From the NCBI RefSeq assembly GCF_028640845.1, contig NC_080546.1, positions 73,603,551-73,667,550 on the forward strand: 64,000 nucleotides of DNA. Reading direction: 5' to 3'. How positions within the stretch are numbered: position 1 is the first letter of the stretch; each line of letters begins with the position of its first letter. Made by a program: the position numbers and the translations under genes. Below are positions 12,129-24,798 of this stretch, piece by piece. The notes under the pieces are model-generated. The model was not told the origin of the DNA. It was given only the letters and a program-made list of their open reading frames with translations, and ran no database searches. The stretch is from Ahaetulla prasina. Its lineage: Eukaryota; Chordata; Lepidosauria; Squamata; Colubridae.

Positions 12129-13279
12129 CATTTGTCCATTTTTAAGTAAATCAGAATTTCTGTAGCCCTAATAGTGCACTAAAAATAGCTACGGTGATGG
12201 GACCTTTAGTCCAACATATCTCAAAGATATATACTAATTTCATTTTTTTAGTTTGAAAATCAAAGTTAGGATTTCAAAGTACCAAGGCCAAGCATAAAGA
12301 TGGAAGATGTGGAAAAAAATAAAATAAACCAGCAATTGAATCCACAAAACCTGAAACTTAAACCTGACTTATTTTTTTAATTGTAAGTTTTGCACTTTGT
12401 TTTGCCCATATGAAATGTGCAGTTTTGTCCAACCAACACATCTACCTGTATTGATTATTATATATTTGTCACAATAGCTAATTAAGTATTTTTTTTTACC
12501 TTACAATATGTTAGAATTATTTTGATAGTATTTGAGTGGGATCTACTTTTGAATAGAAAAATATAGGATTATTATGTAAGCGGAATGGATTTCTCAAAGT
12601 GTAATTTCTCAAATTTATACTTCAATTTAAGTATAACCTTCCAAATTTCATATGCAACAAGAATGTTTTTCAATTAATAGAGAGCTTTTAAAGAAATCTA
12701 TCCAATATGTTGAAAGAAGGGATCTTAGTAGATAAAATTGAAAAGATTGCCTTACAATTGTGGTGAAGTTCCACAATCTTTCCTCAGTCCTTTCTATTGG
12801 AAAGTTTTATTATTCTCACAAAAAGAAAAAAAAAATAGAGCTGACAATGACATCTTTACCAAACTTCAGTTGGCTTGCATAGCTAAAGGTATCTCTGAGT
12901 GAGTTGCTTATTCTCATGCATTTCCATCCATTCTTAGAATAACACCCGATCAATATGCATCCAATGCCCTTGGTTGGGCCTCAGAAGGGACAAGCTAATA
13001 CTGCTGACAGCTTTTGAAAAGCTTTCCAGTTGGGATAAATTATCCCAAAGAAAAACATAGAAGAAGCCTTTCCAGTAATGCTATTAATGTAACACATGCC
13101 ATCAGCAGTATGTCTTGCTACTTAAAAATGCATTATAAGATTAAAAAGGGATAATAAAGGAAACTTTAAAACTATTGGAAAAAAGTTACAGAAGTAGTGT
13201 TTCGATAAGTCATCAGGAAAAGTTCCTTTCAAGAAGATGTAAAATTATAAAGAAGGGAGAAATTCTCATTTTAAAAGCA
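12129..13279. other. Gene-free AT-rich stretch
   Basis: No open frame, RNA gene or repeat family recognised. Short A and T runs only. Confidence 0.6.
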
Positions 13280-13350
13280 AAGCTGGCTGGGGAATTCCGG
13301 CAGTTGAAGTCCACAAGCCTTAAAGTTGCCAAGGCTGGAGACCCCTGCTT
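13280..13350. mobile_element. hAT MITE fragment (right arm)
   Basis: AGCTGGCTGGGGAATTCC and CCAAGGCTGGAGACCCCTG match the right arm of the element at 8473. Confidence 0.65.
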
Positions 13351-14637
13351 TAAACAACTACAGAATCCCACCAAATGATATGGCATGAATGAATATGCTT
13401 AGTAAAGTGACTTTTTATACTGCCCTTTGATTTTATTTGCAGAGATTTTATTAAACAGCTATGTTGCAAGTCAAATAGAATGATAAAAAGCTACAAGGGC
13501 AAAAATAAAAAGAGTTTTGTATTAACAGAATTTTGAAAGTATCTACAGCACTTTGAAAAATAATGAAACCGTTGACCAGGTAATGAAAATAAAAAGAAAG
13601 CAAAATGAATCTTTTTGGGCAGAAACAAATTCTGCAACAGGGAAACAAATGACTAATCTGTTATTAATATCCAACTTGACCTCCGTGTGGGCCCTGCTCT
13701 TACCTCGCATCCAAAATGGGCCACGAGGAGAGCCCGGGAAGGGCAGGACGGGGTGAGCAGGGCCAGCCCAGGGTGGGATTTGGAGGTTCTCCAAACCGGA
13801 CATAACGTTAGCTACAGGTTAGCTAGCCGTAGCAGCCCACCCCTGATCCACTGTGGGTTTAAGTATAGCCATTGTTCCCTCTTTCCTGATACAGGAGAAT
13901 CATTTCACCTCATGTGAAAATTTAAAAGTTAACGGCAATTGACACTATCACAATGTTTATACCTCCTGTGGTATATTAACGTTTCATGCTGGAAATTCCA
14001 AGGTCAGCGTGGATATATAGCTAGAAACATCTCACAGGTTACCCTCAAAACCAAAGTTGTTCAGTCTTTTTCATCTATGACATGCTTCCTAATTTATAGT
14101 AAAGAAAGCAATATAAAACTGTGATTTTTTTTTTCCCTGAGGTTTTCTCAGGAGTTTGGGGTATGAGCCACATTTGACCAAGTCTTGCGAGAAGAGGTAT
14201 GTAATATCATCCAGAGAAGGAAAAATAAATATTTGCTTGCAATCCATTCTTGTGGAGGTTTTTTTTAAAAAAAATAAAGCTAAATAATTATAAAGTTCAG
14301 AAGTTAATGTTTGGATATTTTTATTTACAAAAGATTTCCCCAATTCTCCTCCAAAATTAGAGACCGTCAAAACCTATGGAGAACACCATAGTCAACTCTG
14401 AGATGGCCTCCAGGAGTTCTGGCAGGGAGGTTGCTAGGCAACAAGGAGGCTGGTTGGGTAGCAACAATCCCTACTGATCCTTCAAACCTGTTCAGAACTG
14501 GCAACTTGTGGAACCAACAAGACCAAGAGAGGGCTAACAGACTCCTGAATGACAAACTGCTACCCCTTCCCTGCCCTGGAGTCTCGGCTGGTGCTATACC
14601 CTGAATGGGTACATTTCAGAAAGGGACACCTCTCCCC
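13351..14637. other. Gene-free stretch with diverged interspersed repeat
   Basis: Positions about 13685-13850 contain GCATCCAAAATGGGCCACG and GGTGGGATTTGGAGG, which are fragments of the ACCGG-type repeat family. Nothing else recognised; short open frames here lack codon structure or homology. Confidence 0.5.
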
Positions 14638-14774
14638 CAGTGGTGGGATTCAAGTAATTTAACAACCAATTCTCTGCCCTAATGATTTCTTCCAACAACC
14701 AGTTTGCCAAACTGCTCAGAAAGTTAACAACCAGTTCTCCCGAAGAGGTGCACACTGGCTGAATCCCACCACTG
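14638..14774. mobile_element. hAT MITE with perfect 8-bp target duplication
   Basis: It starts CAGTGGTGGGATTCAAGTAA and ends TGAATCCCACCACTG, so the terminal inverted repeats are about 14 bp. CTCTCCCC flanks it on both sides (14630-14637 and 14775-14782). The 137-bp element has no coding capacity. Related ACAACCAGTTC sequence is in the ACCGG-type repeats, which are probably diverged members. Confidence 0.88.
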
Positions 14775-14850
14775 CTCTCCCCCCATTCTGGGCCCAGCCA
14801 GATTTAAGTAAGGCATGCAAAGTCAGCTTGCTCCTTTCTAATAAGATTGC

Positions 14851-14904
14851 AAATAAAAGGAGATTTTCAAATAAAAGGAGATTTTCAAATAAAAGGAGAT
14901 TTTC
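14851..14904. repeat. 18-bp tandem repeat, three copies
   Basis: AAATAAAAGGAGATTTTC is repeated three times in a row. Confidence 0.9.
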
Positions 14905-15344
14905 AGTGGTTTCCCTTCATGGTAGTGAGCAGCAACCACTGAAGACCAGGCCTCTCTAGTATTGCTGATCAGGGCATGGGGCTGAGAGCTGGAACACAAC
15001 GCTAATAATACCAGACGCTTGTGGGGGTGGTCTTCTTCAGCAACGCCCCATCTTCTCTCTCCCATTGAAATGTCTCATGCCCATCACCATGTGAATATAT
15101 TGATCTGCCCAAATATATTGAGGACAATAGAATAATAGAATACTACAGTCATCATTCTGTATTGAAAGGATAGAAAAGATACACAAATAAAGTAAGTACA
15201 AATAAAACAGTAGGACATATTCTAAAAAAAAAATTGTAACCCCTGCAATTCACCCCAATCTGATGTAGATAGTATTTATTTATATTTATTTGCATACTTG
15301 TATTGGTTTTATACTTTTGGTATGGTCAGATAACTATATCAGTA

Positions 15345-15436
15345 AAGATTCTACTCTATTCTACTCTGCTCTGCTCTGCTCTGCTATTCTATTCTATTCT
15401 ATTCTATTCTATTCTATTCTATTCTATTCTATTCTT
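15345..15436. repeat. (ATTCT)n microsatellite, snake-type
   Basis: About 14 ATTCT units are preceded by CTCTG units. The same pentamer follows the LINE 3' ends at 39327 and 50225. Expansion of this motif from CR1 LINE tails is a known snake trait. Confidence 0.92.
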
Positions 15437-15554
15437 CCATATCAAAACCAGAATTGCACAGCTTAATTATCTAATTACCTCTAAATATTTGAAGTGTTAA
15501 TTAGCATAATATGTAGACAATGGAATATGTGTTAAAGTTTTTTTATAGTATCTA

Positions 15555-16016
15555 GCTTAAGCTTACGGGACCGTCTGCTGCTACCGAATACCTCTCACTG
15601 ACCCGTACGCTCTCACAGGGAGGGACTCCTCAGGGTGCCGTCAGCCAGGTAGTGCCGGCTGGCGGCGCCCAGGGGAAGGGCCTTCTCTGTGGGGGCTCCC
15701 ACCCTCTGGAACGAACTTCCCCCAGGACTTCGCCAACTTCCTGACCTTCGAACCTTTCGCCGCGAGCTTAAGACACATCTGTTCATTTGCGCAGGACTGG
15801 ACTAGAATTTTTAAATTTTAAATTTGGTTTTAATCAGGTTTTATTATTTTATTGGGGTTTTAACATTTGGCCGTATTTAATAAGTATTTTAAATTGTGGT
15901 TTTAACTTGTATTTATCTATGTGTATATTTTACTTGGCTGTAAACTGCCCTGAGTCCCTCAGGAGATAGGGCGGTATAAAAATACGATAAATAAATAAAT
16001 AAATAAATAAATAAAG
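15555..16016 (+). mobile_element. L2/CR1-type LINE 3' end
   Basis: It carries GGGACTCCTCAGGGTGCCGT and GGAACGAACTTCCCCC, then the 3'UTR with CCTGAGTCCCTCAGGAGATA and a (AAAT)n tail. Only the last part of the RT frame and the 3'UTR remain. Confidence 0.75.
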
Positions 16017-16111
16017 CCCTCCATATTCGAGCTGCAAACATCCAGATGACAAAGAAATGATAGAAGTAGTTATAAAAAAATCATTTTGGAATCTTGGATA
16101 TGATAGGCCTA

Positions 16112-16185
16112 AGCCAGGGGTCTGCAAACTTGGCTCTTTTAAGACTTGTGGACTTCAACTCCCAGAGTTCCTCAGCCAGCAAAGA
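16112..16185. mobile_element. hAT MITE fragment
   Basis: CAGGGGTCTGCAAACTTGG and ACTTCAACTCCCAGAG match the left arm of the element at 8473. Confidence 0.6.
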
Positions 16186-16564
16186 CTCCTGGCCTAAGCA
16201 AATAGATAGGTCTATTTGGTTATAGAATAGAATTCAAATGTATTCCTTCATTTAAAAATAATCTGCCCACAACCATATGTAGTCATATTTTGTAGGAATG
16301 GATCATTTGTATAGATATCTTCCTATTAAATATTGGGGAAAAGGGAAGTAACAGCAATAAGCTATTTTTGTAAACTGTATGCCAATTTCCATTATATGTA
16401 TGAGGGTGGGAAGAAGGACAGTTTTAATGGATTCTTTGATTTCAATCAAAGTGCTTTCATTTATTTTATTTCATTTAGAAATGTAATGACAGACATACAG
16501 TTATTGTGTGGCAGAGTTAACAGTGGTTCTTAACAGGATTCTTTCCATACACATCTCAAGTCCT

Positions 16565-16825
16565 CTGGTGGCTCAGCAGACTAATGCAGTCTGTTATTAA
16601 CAGCAGCTGCTTGCAATTACTGCAGGTTCAAGTCCCACCAGGCCCAAGGTTGACTCAGCCTTCCATCCTTTATAAGGTAGGTAAAATGAGGACCCAGATT
16701 GTTGGGGGCAATAAGTTGACTTTGTATATAATATACAAATGGATGAAGACTATTGCTTGACATAGTGTAAGCCGCCCTGAGTCTTTGGAGAAGGGTGGGA
16801 TATAAATGCAAATTAAAAAAAAAAA
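16565..16825 (+). mobile_element. tRNA-derived SINE (family A), full length
   Basis: The head has box A TGGCTCAGCAGA and box B GGTTCAAGTCC; the body continues to GGGATATAAATGCAAATT and A13. AAGTCCT lies at 16558-16564 and again at 16826-16832 as a short target duplication. No anticodon-arm tRNA fold is preserved well enough for a functional tRNA. Confidence 0.8.
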
Positions 16826-17036
16826 AAGTCCTAGAAAGTTTTATCTTGACTACTTTGCCTTTGTGCAACAGAATTATTACTACTGGTTTCCTTTTGTCCT
16901 CCTTGCTCATCAGTGCAAACCATCTGAGAAGCAAAAGTGACCTGGGAAGATCATGTATCCCAAGTAGAGGATGATCTTGTTAGCATTCCAGTAATAATTA
17001 CTCATGCAAAAAGTTTCCTATTTAAGGTTTTCATAA

Positions 17037-17390
17037 AAAGGTAAAGGTAAAGGTTCCCCTCGCACGTATGTGCTAGTCGTTCCCGACTCTAGGGGGCAGT
17101 GCTCATCTCCGTTTCAAAGCCGAAGAGCTAGTGCTGTCCAAAGACGTCTCTGTGGACATGTGACACCAAAGACACATGGAATACTGTTACCTTCCCACCA
17201 AAGATGGTCCCTATTTTTCTACTTGCATTTTTTACGTGCTTTTGAACTGCTAGATTAGCAGAAGCTGGGACAAGTAACGGGAGCTCACCCCATTACATGG
17301 CACTAGGAATTCGAACCGCAGAACTGCTGACCTTTCTGATTGACAAGCTCAGTGTCTTAGCCACTGAGCCACTGCATCCCTGCCATATGA
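17037..17390 (-). mobile_element. tRNA-derived SINE (family B)
   Basis: Read on the minus strand it has GGCTCAGTGGCTAAGACACT (box A region) and GGTTCGAATTCC (box B), and it ends with repeated CCTTTAC. The same family is at 33955-34195 (truncated) and 41292-41643. Confidence 0.75.
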
Positions 17391-19665
17391 ATTTTTCATA
17401 TTTCCACATCTTCCATATATTTTCATATTTTATTTTTATATTTTTCATATATGAAATTTTTCATATTTCCATATGAAAAAGATTTTCACATGGAAATGTA
17501 AATAAGAAAAGGAAAACATTTTAACTTTTTTTTTTTTTTTTTGCTTTTTCCTATGGCTCAGAGGTGAATTTCCTCCCCTTGAAAAAACTTTCTTATGAAA
17601 CGTAAACAGAAGTTTGGTATCTCTTCTGGATTAACTCCACACGCTTTTTTTTTCCCCTTCAAAAAATGGTGACCTGGTAAAATACAATATCGGTTGAGTT
17701 TTCTTTGGCCTGTCTATCTTGAATTGACACTAGTGAGAACAGGCCATGGAAGACAGTCAGCACAAGGGATATCCTTTCAAAAACAGGACATGGTTTTCTA
17801 CATTTTATTTGTGTTTTTTAAGGAAAGTTTCTCCTCCCTCTCCACATTACAAATTCTGAGTTTAATTTCTACAAAGAGATGAGAGAAAGTGATGTGTATA
17901 TTATTCCATATTGGGAGCAGCGATGAGTTCATCATACATTTGTTTGACATATTTTTAGATTTGTTTTTATGTCTTTTATAGAATAAGTATAATCGAGAAC
18001 ATATGAAGAGCGCACAAAACAATTTCCCTTCAAAAGCTGCCATGAATTTGAAAATAAAATGTAACTGGGTAAGTTTGGAACACAGCAACTTCTAGCTTTA
18101 GAAATAAACACAGCAGTTTCTTATGTGTGTACATGAATATATCCTCGTCTCATAATTTATATATGCTGTTAACTGCCTAGTTTATTATTTCTGTAGCACT
18201 GAAGTTTCTCAATTAACAGTATAATGTCAGAAAAGCTAGAGAACAGACACATTTCTATATCGTGGCTGGTCTACTCATCCAATCTGAATAAATATTCCTT
18301 ATTTGTTACTGCACTTCATCCAGTCAGATGACAGGATGTGCATAATTAATGGTTTACATCTGTGATAATCAAGTCCATATATAATATTCCAATCCTCTTT
18401 GCTTTATCATGCTTTAAATTCAATAAAATAATTATTTCACCTGCCTCCCACATTCTACATCACTTTTGATTAGACTTTTGAGCTAATGAAGAGGTAACAA
18501 TATTTGTTTATTCTTATTGTTAGACTAATTCAAATTGTGAACAATATTTCAGAGATAGTGACAAAATTATATCTATATGCAAGTTTAACCTATAAAAGGG
18601 ATAAGATGGAAAATAGCTGGTAAAACTCCCCCAGGTAAACATCTACAAACCAGTTAGAGCACATTATATTTCTTTATATTCCTATAACCTGTTTATTCTT
18701 TATATCCTAATTGTTCTTCTGACTAGATCTGGGACTTCAATCGTTGTACATCACTTACAGTTGAGGAAACAATCATATAACTGCATTTCATATTTTTTTC
18801 AGATTTACTTTTGCATGTTTACACATTATTTTATTCCTGAAACCCGAATTTGAGTTTGCCCAATATTTTCAGCAGCCTGCTATCTGCGGCTAGTAGGAAT
18901 TGATACTTCATCCCTCACCTTCTCCAAATGTGTAATTCTCTATAAATTTAGTCCATCTGAGCTAGATTACAGACACTAATTTGGTTATACAATTTAGAGT
19001 GCTTGCAACTCTCTTCTCTGGCTTCTATCAAACAGAGTGATATTGTGTGACAGTATTTAATTACTGAAATCAAGTGCAGATGGTCTGTGGGTTTCAAGGG
19101 TGGCTATGGCCTCACAAATCTGGCGGATCCAGAAGTTCAAATTATCAGTTCCACCAACATTCTTAGAGGATCTACTACAACATAGGGTTCAGCAGAGGCC
19201 TGCCTGTGTAAGTCAGCATGCATGAACCTAACTCCTTTATTGTGAACAATAAGTTTAAAAATGGCTCATATGTGACTGGTTTCTGAGGTGAATGTATAGG
19301 TACCTAGGTTGGCTGAAGAAATCAAAATGATTTGCAGTGATCGTTGTCTAGATTATATGGTTCAACAAGGATATGGTTTTGAAAATTAAGGCACATTATA
19401 CATAAATGGGGAAAAGGCAGAGCAAGTAGATGAAAGGTTGTGGACAATTTATGATCTCTTGAAAGGAAGGATTAGCTGCTGAAAGAAGTGATAAAAGTGG
19501 CTGTGAAGAAGAACAGAAGATGGTTCTGTCCACTGTGTTACATGGGAATAAGTTGGGTCAGACGCAACATGAAACTGAGTTGAATATAGTAGAAATGGAG
19601 TCCTTCAGAAGTTATATGTGCTAAAATGAACACATATAGGATCAAGAATGAAGAAGTGCTGAATT
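17391..19665. other. Gene-free stretch
   Basis: About 2.3 kb without recognisable gene or repeat, apart from TTTTTCATAT-rich low complexity at 17385-17500 and a T17 run near 17525. Open frames at 17694 and 17798 look random. Confidence 0.55.
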
Positions 19666-19669
19666 AATG

Positions 19670-20118
19670 TACCTCTGAATTAATGTAATTAAGAGAAGAA
19701 CAACAAAGATCATTAAGGGACTGGAGGCTAAAACATATGAAGAACGGTTGCAGGAACTGGGTATGTCTAGTTTAATGAAAAGAAGTACTAGAGGAGACAT
19801 GATAGAAGTGTTTCAATATCTGACGGGTTGCCATAAACAAGAGGGAATGAAGCTATTCTCCAAAGCACCTGAGGGTACAACAAGAAGCAATGGGTGGAAA
19901 CTAATCAGGGAGAGAAGCAACTTAGAACTAAGGAGAAATTTCCTGACAGTTAGAACAATTAATCAGTGGAACAACTTGCCTCCTGAAGCTGTGGTTGCTC
20001 CAGCAGTGGAGGTTTTTAAGAAGTGGTGGATAACCATTTGTCTGGGGTGGTGTAAGTTTTCCTACCTGGGCAGGAGGTTGGATTGGAAGACCTCCAAGGT
20101 TGTTGTTAATGTGAATTG
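19670..20118 (+). mobile_element. CR1 LINE 3' end
   Basis: The open frame 19748-20119 encodes the classic CR1 C-terminus: [36 protein letters not shown] and NLPPEAV. The 3' end is the usual GGAGGTCTTCCA-type sequence. Copies of this family lie at 23655-24045 (minus), 40665-41278 with 41657-41900 (minus), 51400-51790 and 58040-58200 (minus). Confidence 0.82.
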
Positions 20119-20484
20119 AAAACAAAAATCAGTGGCCAATAGAAAAAAGAGCACAGAAAAACTTCAGTTTAATGTTAATGCTGGAAGAATACAATGCTAA
20201 AGCCAAACCAGAGTTTTCCCTATAAAGGTTCTGCATATTGGTCCTCTCACTACCCTCCTCCATTTAGTAGCTCCTAGTACATCATATTTCATTGACATGA
20301 CCAATCCAGTAATCTCCCCAATGCCTTCCCTTGCTCTGCTGCCTCCTATCTCAGAGATCGAACCCTGTCCAGAATTCTTCTTTTTTCCAAGTCTGATGTT
20401 TACTAACCAAAATCTTTAAATCGATGGTTTGTTGATTAGGATATGCAAACAGAATGAATAGTGATTAAGTTGCAAAGCAAACCA

Positions 20485-20735
20485 GTGGTGGGTTTCAAAT
20501 TTTTTTACTACCGGTTCTGTGGGTATGGCTTGGTGGGCATGGCTTGGCGGGCTTGACAGGGGAAGGTTACTGCAACATCACCATTTCCTCCCGGTCAGCT
20601 GGGACTCAGTAGGCAGAGAATAGATGTAGGCGGGGCCAGTCAGAATCTTTACTACCGCTTCTCCAAACTACTCAAAATTTCCACTACCGGTTCTCCAGAA
20701 CTGGTCAGAACCTGCTGAAACCCACCTCTGAAGCA
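20485..20735 (-). repeat. Interspersed ACCGG-type repeat
   Basis: It starts GTGGTGGGTTTCAAATTTTT, contains CTACCGGTTCTGTGGG and ends CAGAACCTGCTGAAACCCAC, the reverse complement of the copy at 8930. Confidence 0.55.
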
Positions 20736-21843
20736 AACATATGAAGAAAGACTGAATCAGGAGAGGGAGAAAGTTTTGATTGGAGGGAGATGATGAGATC
20801 CTTAAAAATAAAGCCAAGAACTTTAAAGAGCAAAATATAATGTCTGAAGTTATGTATGAACTTGGCACAGGCTGAGAATACTTTTCCAGAACTGAAACAA
20901 AATGAAGAAAATGTAAGTTTGCTTATATTCTCCTCATTGTTTTTTACCTCATGCCTTCTCTTTATTTTATCTACTGTTTTCTAATTCCTTTTCAATGTTT
21001 TGTATAATACTGTTTGTTCCTAATGGAAGTAATATGGTGGATATGTCTGTAAAAAGTGATTCTTTCCTTGGAATGATTCAGGAAATAGAATATAAAACTA
21101 AATTATGTTAACTCCATTGCACTTGAAACAAGTGCCTTATAATGGGCACCACTGACAACTGATTCTGTGAAAGTTGAAGCAATCTAAGAGATTCTGTGTC
21201 CAGAAAACAGCCAGAGGTTCTTGGGAATGGTAAACCATTTTAGGTATTATGGTGCTGACATACAAGGAGGATGAGTAGCAACAAACAGCTCCTATGACCT
21301 TGCAGTTAGAAATACTGGAAAAAATATACTTCCTTACAAGAATATTGAAAATGCTTGTGGAGAACATTATGTATCTTTCACCTAATATGAAAATCTAACT
21401 GGAAGCATACATGCTATACAGTAATGTTTGCAAAACACAGACAGAAAAAAAAACAAAAGGAGATTTAGCACAGGATATAAGTTGACTCTTGGAAATGTAG
21501 AGGAAGATTTGTTTGCATGCCAGAAGTTCTACAGTTGGAAGTTCTGCAAGACAAATCTAATCCCCAAATGCCATTCATAACAAAAAATTTATAGTACAAT
21601 GAATACTAATGAGAAAGAATCCCTCAAATTGAACTCTTTTCCAGGTGACTCGATATGTTCATGTAGTTTTCTTAGCAACAATGTGAAAATTATATTCATC
21701 CATATGATTTTTCAGTTTGACTTACATTGTTGGTATTTTCTGGTTGTCTTCCATCTAAGTACTAAGTCTAACTATGCTTACCTTTTCAAGATCATCCTAA
21801 ACGAGATAGTCTTTTCCCATCACTGAGCTATACACATTACTGT
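20736..21843. other. Gene-free stretch
   Basis: No gene or known repeat recognised. The open frame at 21599-21826 has no recognised domain and ordinary AT-rich composition. Confidence 0.5.
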
Positions 21844-21848
21844 TTCCT

Positions 21849-22438
21849 TGTTGTGACCCAGGCCCAAGAAGGTATTAGGAAACTCAGTCAGTGTAAAAAC
21901 AAACAGACTTTATTCGAACAGCTGAGAATTACTCCATTCTCAGTGTAGTTCAGCTAAATTAAAGCAAATTCCTCCCAACACAATTCCTCAGTCCTATCAC
22001 CAGCCTTGGTCCTATTAGGCAAACTGCCAAAGGCTTTTCTTGGCAAAAGTTCAGAAGACACCGATACAAAATAAATGCAACAAGACAAAGCTATCAACGT
22101 TGTTTTCCGGCAAAGAGCCCAAACGTTGGTCTTTTAAGCCTTATGGGAGGGGCCAATCATCTCTTGGCTTACTCCCGAGTCATCCTCTTTGCTTGAGCTG
22201 CTCTTGCCTTCTGGCAGCTCTTCTCATGCGTGCATTAGGAACAGGCTCCTCTGGTTCCTCTGCCTCACTGGAGGCTCTGGAATCCGCACCTCACTCCCCG
22301 ATGGCCCTGGCCCCACCTCAGCCTCTGATGTAGAGCCCTCATCCAGGTCTTCCCCAGCCTCCAGGACGAGCCCATGGTCTACCTCAGCCTCATTGCTGTC
22401 CGAGTAATGTCTGAGCAGGCTGCTGGCGGACCACAACA
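21849..22438 (-). mobile_element. Solo LTR (minus strand)
   Basis: The minus strand begins TGTTGTGGTCCGCC and ends GGGTCACAACA, so it has TG...CA ends. It carries AAAAGACC near the expected TATA position and an AATAAAG poly-A signal near the 3' end. Five-base flanks AGGAG and AGGAA (22439-22443 and 21844-21848, minus sense) differ by one base. The head resembles the LTR at 46951 (TGTTGTGGCCCACC). No internal gag or pol remains. It is most likely Gypsy- or ERV-derived. Confidence 0.7.
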
Positions 22439-22443
22439 CTCCT

Positions 22444-23167
22444 ATTGTTATGAATGACAAAACTCTCTTCCCAGTATTCTAAAAATCTGTTGCCTGGAGC
22501 AGATTCTTTGAGATGGGAGTAAACAGGAGGTTATTGTACTTTCCATGAATGAATGAAACTCTATTTGAAGAACTTGAAGTAAGCAAATAATTAAACATTC
22601 ACACAATTTGGTTATGGGAATTATTGCCTAACATATGTAAAAGACACCATTTGGAACAGAATGCCATAGACTGATGAATCTTCAATAACTGATCAGCAAA
22701 TACATTTATAAACTCTCATCAGGAAAATATTCTTGAGAAAAATTGTTCAACTGTCTCACTGTTCTTACAAGTGATACAGATACAGTACGTTTTCCTACTA
22801 TCCGAGAGCTGCTGTTTTTTAAATCTAGAAATGAATTCCCAATTACAGCCTTGCAAACAATTGAAAAATATGCTATTATATTTTAATTTTTATGTTAGGA
22901 TACTTCCTCTGCAAACCAATCTTATTCAGATAGAAGTACTATTGGTTCTATTGAATGAGGTAGCTTTAAAACAATTGGAATGGCAACTGAAAAACACTAA
23001 AAGCTTTAAAATGAAATGTGAACAACTCACTCCTAAGGGTGCACACTGGCCTTCCTCATTTATCAGCTAGAAGATTCAAATCCAGGAAGCACCCACTGGT
23101 ACTTACACATCTGCCCAATAACTTTAACATTGATTCCAAATGGATTGCTGACTGCCCTGACATAGGA
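22444..23167. other. Gene-free stretch
   Basis: No gene or repeat recognised. Confidence 0.5.
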
Positions 23168-23345
23168 AGCAGGGGTGAAATCCAGCAGGTTCTGACAGGT
23201 TCTGGAGAACCGGTAGCAGAAATTTTGAGTAGTTCGCAGAACTAGCAGATACCACCTCTGGCTGGCCCCAGAGTGGGGTGGGAATGGAGATTTTGCAATA
23301 TCCCTCCCCTGCCACGCCCACCAACCATGCCCACAGAACCGATAT
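23168..23345 (+). repeat. Interspersed ACCGG-type repeat
   Basis: TGAAATCCAGCAGGTTCTGA through GCCCACAGAACCGATA matches the copy at 8930 with an internal deletion. Confidence 0.55.
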
Positions 23346-23654
23346 TTCAGCCAGGATAGGAAGATATATAACCACAGAAAAGGTGCTAGGCTTTAAGCTG
23401 CCACATCAGTAATGGGAAATTCTCAATAGGATTCGCACATCACACCGTATCTGCCTGGATTCAGTATATAAATGGGTCACAGTTTCCTCCCCTCAGTATG
23501 ACTGAAGAATCCCATGTCAAACTGTAGATCACATCATGACTGGCTGTAAGCTGAGGCATATACTGGTCCAGTATCTGGTTTTTTTAAAAAATGTAAACAA
23601 TGCTGTCTTTCAATGCTTACATGGCCTAAACTTTAGTATTTAAACATAACAACA
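23346..23654. other. Gene-free stretch
   Basis: Nothing recognised. Confidence 0.5.
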
Positions 23655-24045
23655 ATAATAACAACAACATAGTTGGAAGGGACCTTGGAGGCCTTCTAGT
23701 TCAACCTCCTGCCCAGGCAGGAAACCCTACATCATCTCAAACAGATGGTTATCCAACATCTTAAAAATTTCCAGTGTTGGGGCATTTACAACTTCTGCAG
23801 GCAAGTCGTTCCACTTATTAATTATTCTGTCAGGAAATTTCTTCTTAGTTCTAAGTTGCTTCTTTCCTTGATCATGTCTTCCCTAGTCCTTCTTTTCATT
23901 AAACTAGACATACCCAGTTCCTGCAATCGTTCTTCATATGTTATAGCCTCCAGTCCCCTAATCATCTTTGTTGTTCTTCTCTGCACTCTTTCTAGAGTCT
24001 CAGCATCTTTTTTACATTGTGGCGACCAACATAGTTTTTTTAACA
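23655..24045 (-). mobile_element. CR1 LINE 3' fragment
   Basis: The minus strand encodes [33 protein letters not shown] and ELRRNFLTE. It ends in the CR1 3' terminus TTGGAAGGGACCTTGGAGG (as read on the plus strand at 23670). A deletion removes the middle of the block. Confidence 0.8.
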
Positions 24046-24640
24046 TTTATATTTTATTGTGTTTTACTTATCTAGGGGAAATGTTAGTATGTATTGCTAT
24101 GATATGCCAATCTAAATAAATAATGAAATGTGAAATGCTCATCTTTCCCAATAAGAAACTATTCTTAAACTTTGACTTTATTCCCAAGTACTTTAGATTA
24201 TTTTGGTGTAGGTTTTTTATCGGGAGAATATGAAGTTGGAGAAGGCTAAACAACTGTCACGAATAACATGTTTCCTAAAAGTCTGTCAGTGAATTCATTT
24301 CTTCATTTGCAAGACAGATTTTTATACAGTACGACTTTATCTTTATAAGGCAATGGGTTCCTAAGTTACAATGTTTAATGACCGAGATATGACAGGTGCT
24401 GATTATAGAGTACTATTACAGAGTAAAAATGCTGATGGAAAGTATATAAAAACCCAAGCAATTTTAAGTGATGTGAGTTGAAATTCATCCATAAGTATGT
24501 TTGTATAACAGCCAGTTATTATAATTATCCCCCCAACTCTTGCTTTTTTAAAAATGTTTTCATTTTTTAAATTTATTCTTTAGACAAATTACCATTTTCC
24601 ATTGCCCCTCCCCATCACTTGAGTGATTGAAATACGATAC
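24046..24640. other. Gene-free stretch downstream of G1
   Basis: AT-rich sequence with nothing recognised. It lies 3' of the G1 poly-A signal. Confidence 0.5.
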
Positions 24641-24658
24641 AAGAATGCAATGCTAATT

Positions 24659-24664
24659 TTTATT
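24659..24664 (-). terminator. Polyadenylation signal of G1
   Basis: On the minus strand the sequence reads CTGTCAATAAAAATT, about 135 bp after the G1 stop. The CTGTCAATAAA core is shared with G2, G3 and G4. Confidence 0.8.
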
Positions 24665-24798
24665 GACAGGTGGTGTTGCTCAATCATGCTCATGTTCTTT
24701 GAAATTGTCATGGTGTTTTTGATGGTAAGAAATTGCTTTGTTTCATTTGAGAAGTCAGCTTTCCGGAACAAGAGTGGAAGAAACAATGAAAAACACCT

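Noticed and set aside
16565..16640. tRNA gene
   Set aside because: Box A and box B are present, but the copy has a SINE body, A-tail and target duplication, and no proper cloverleaf.
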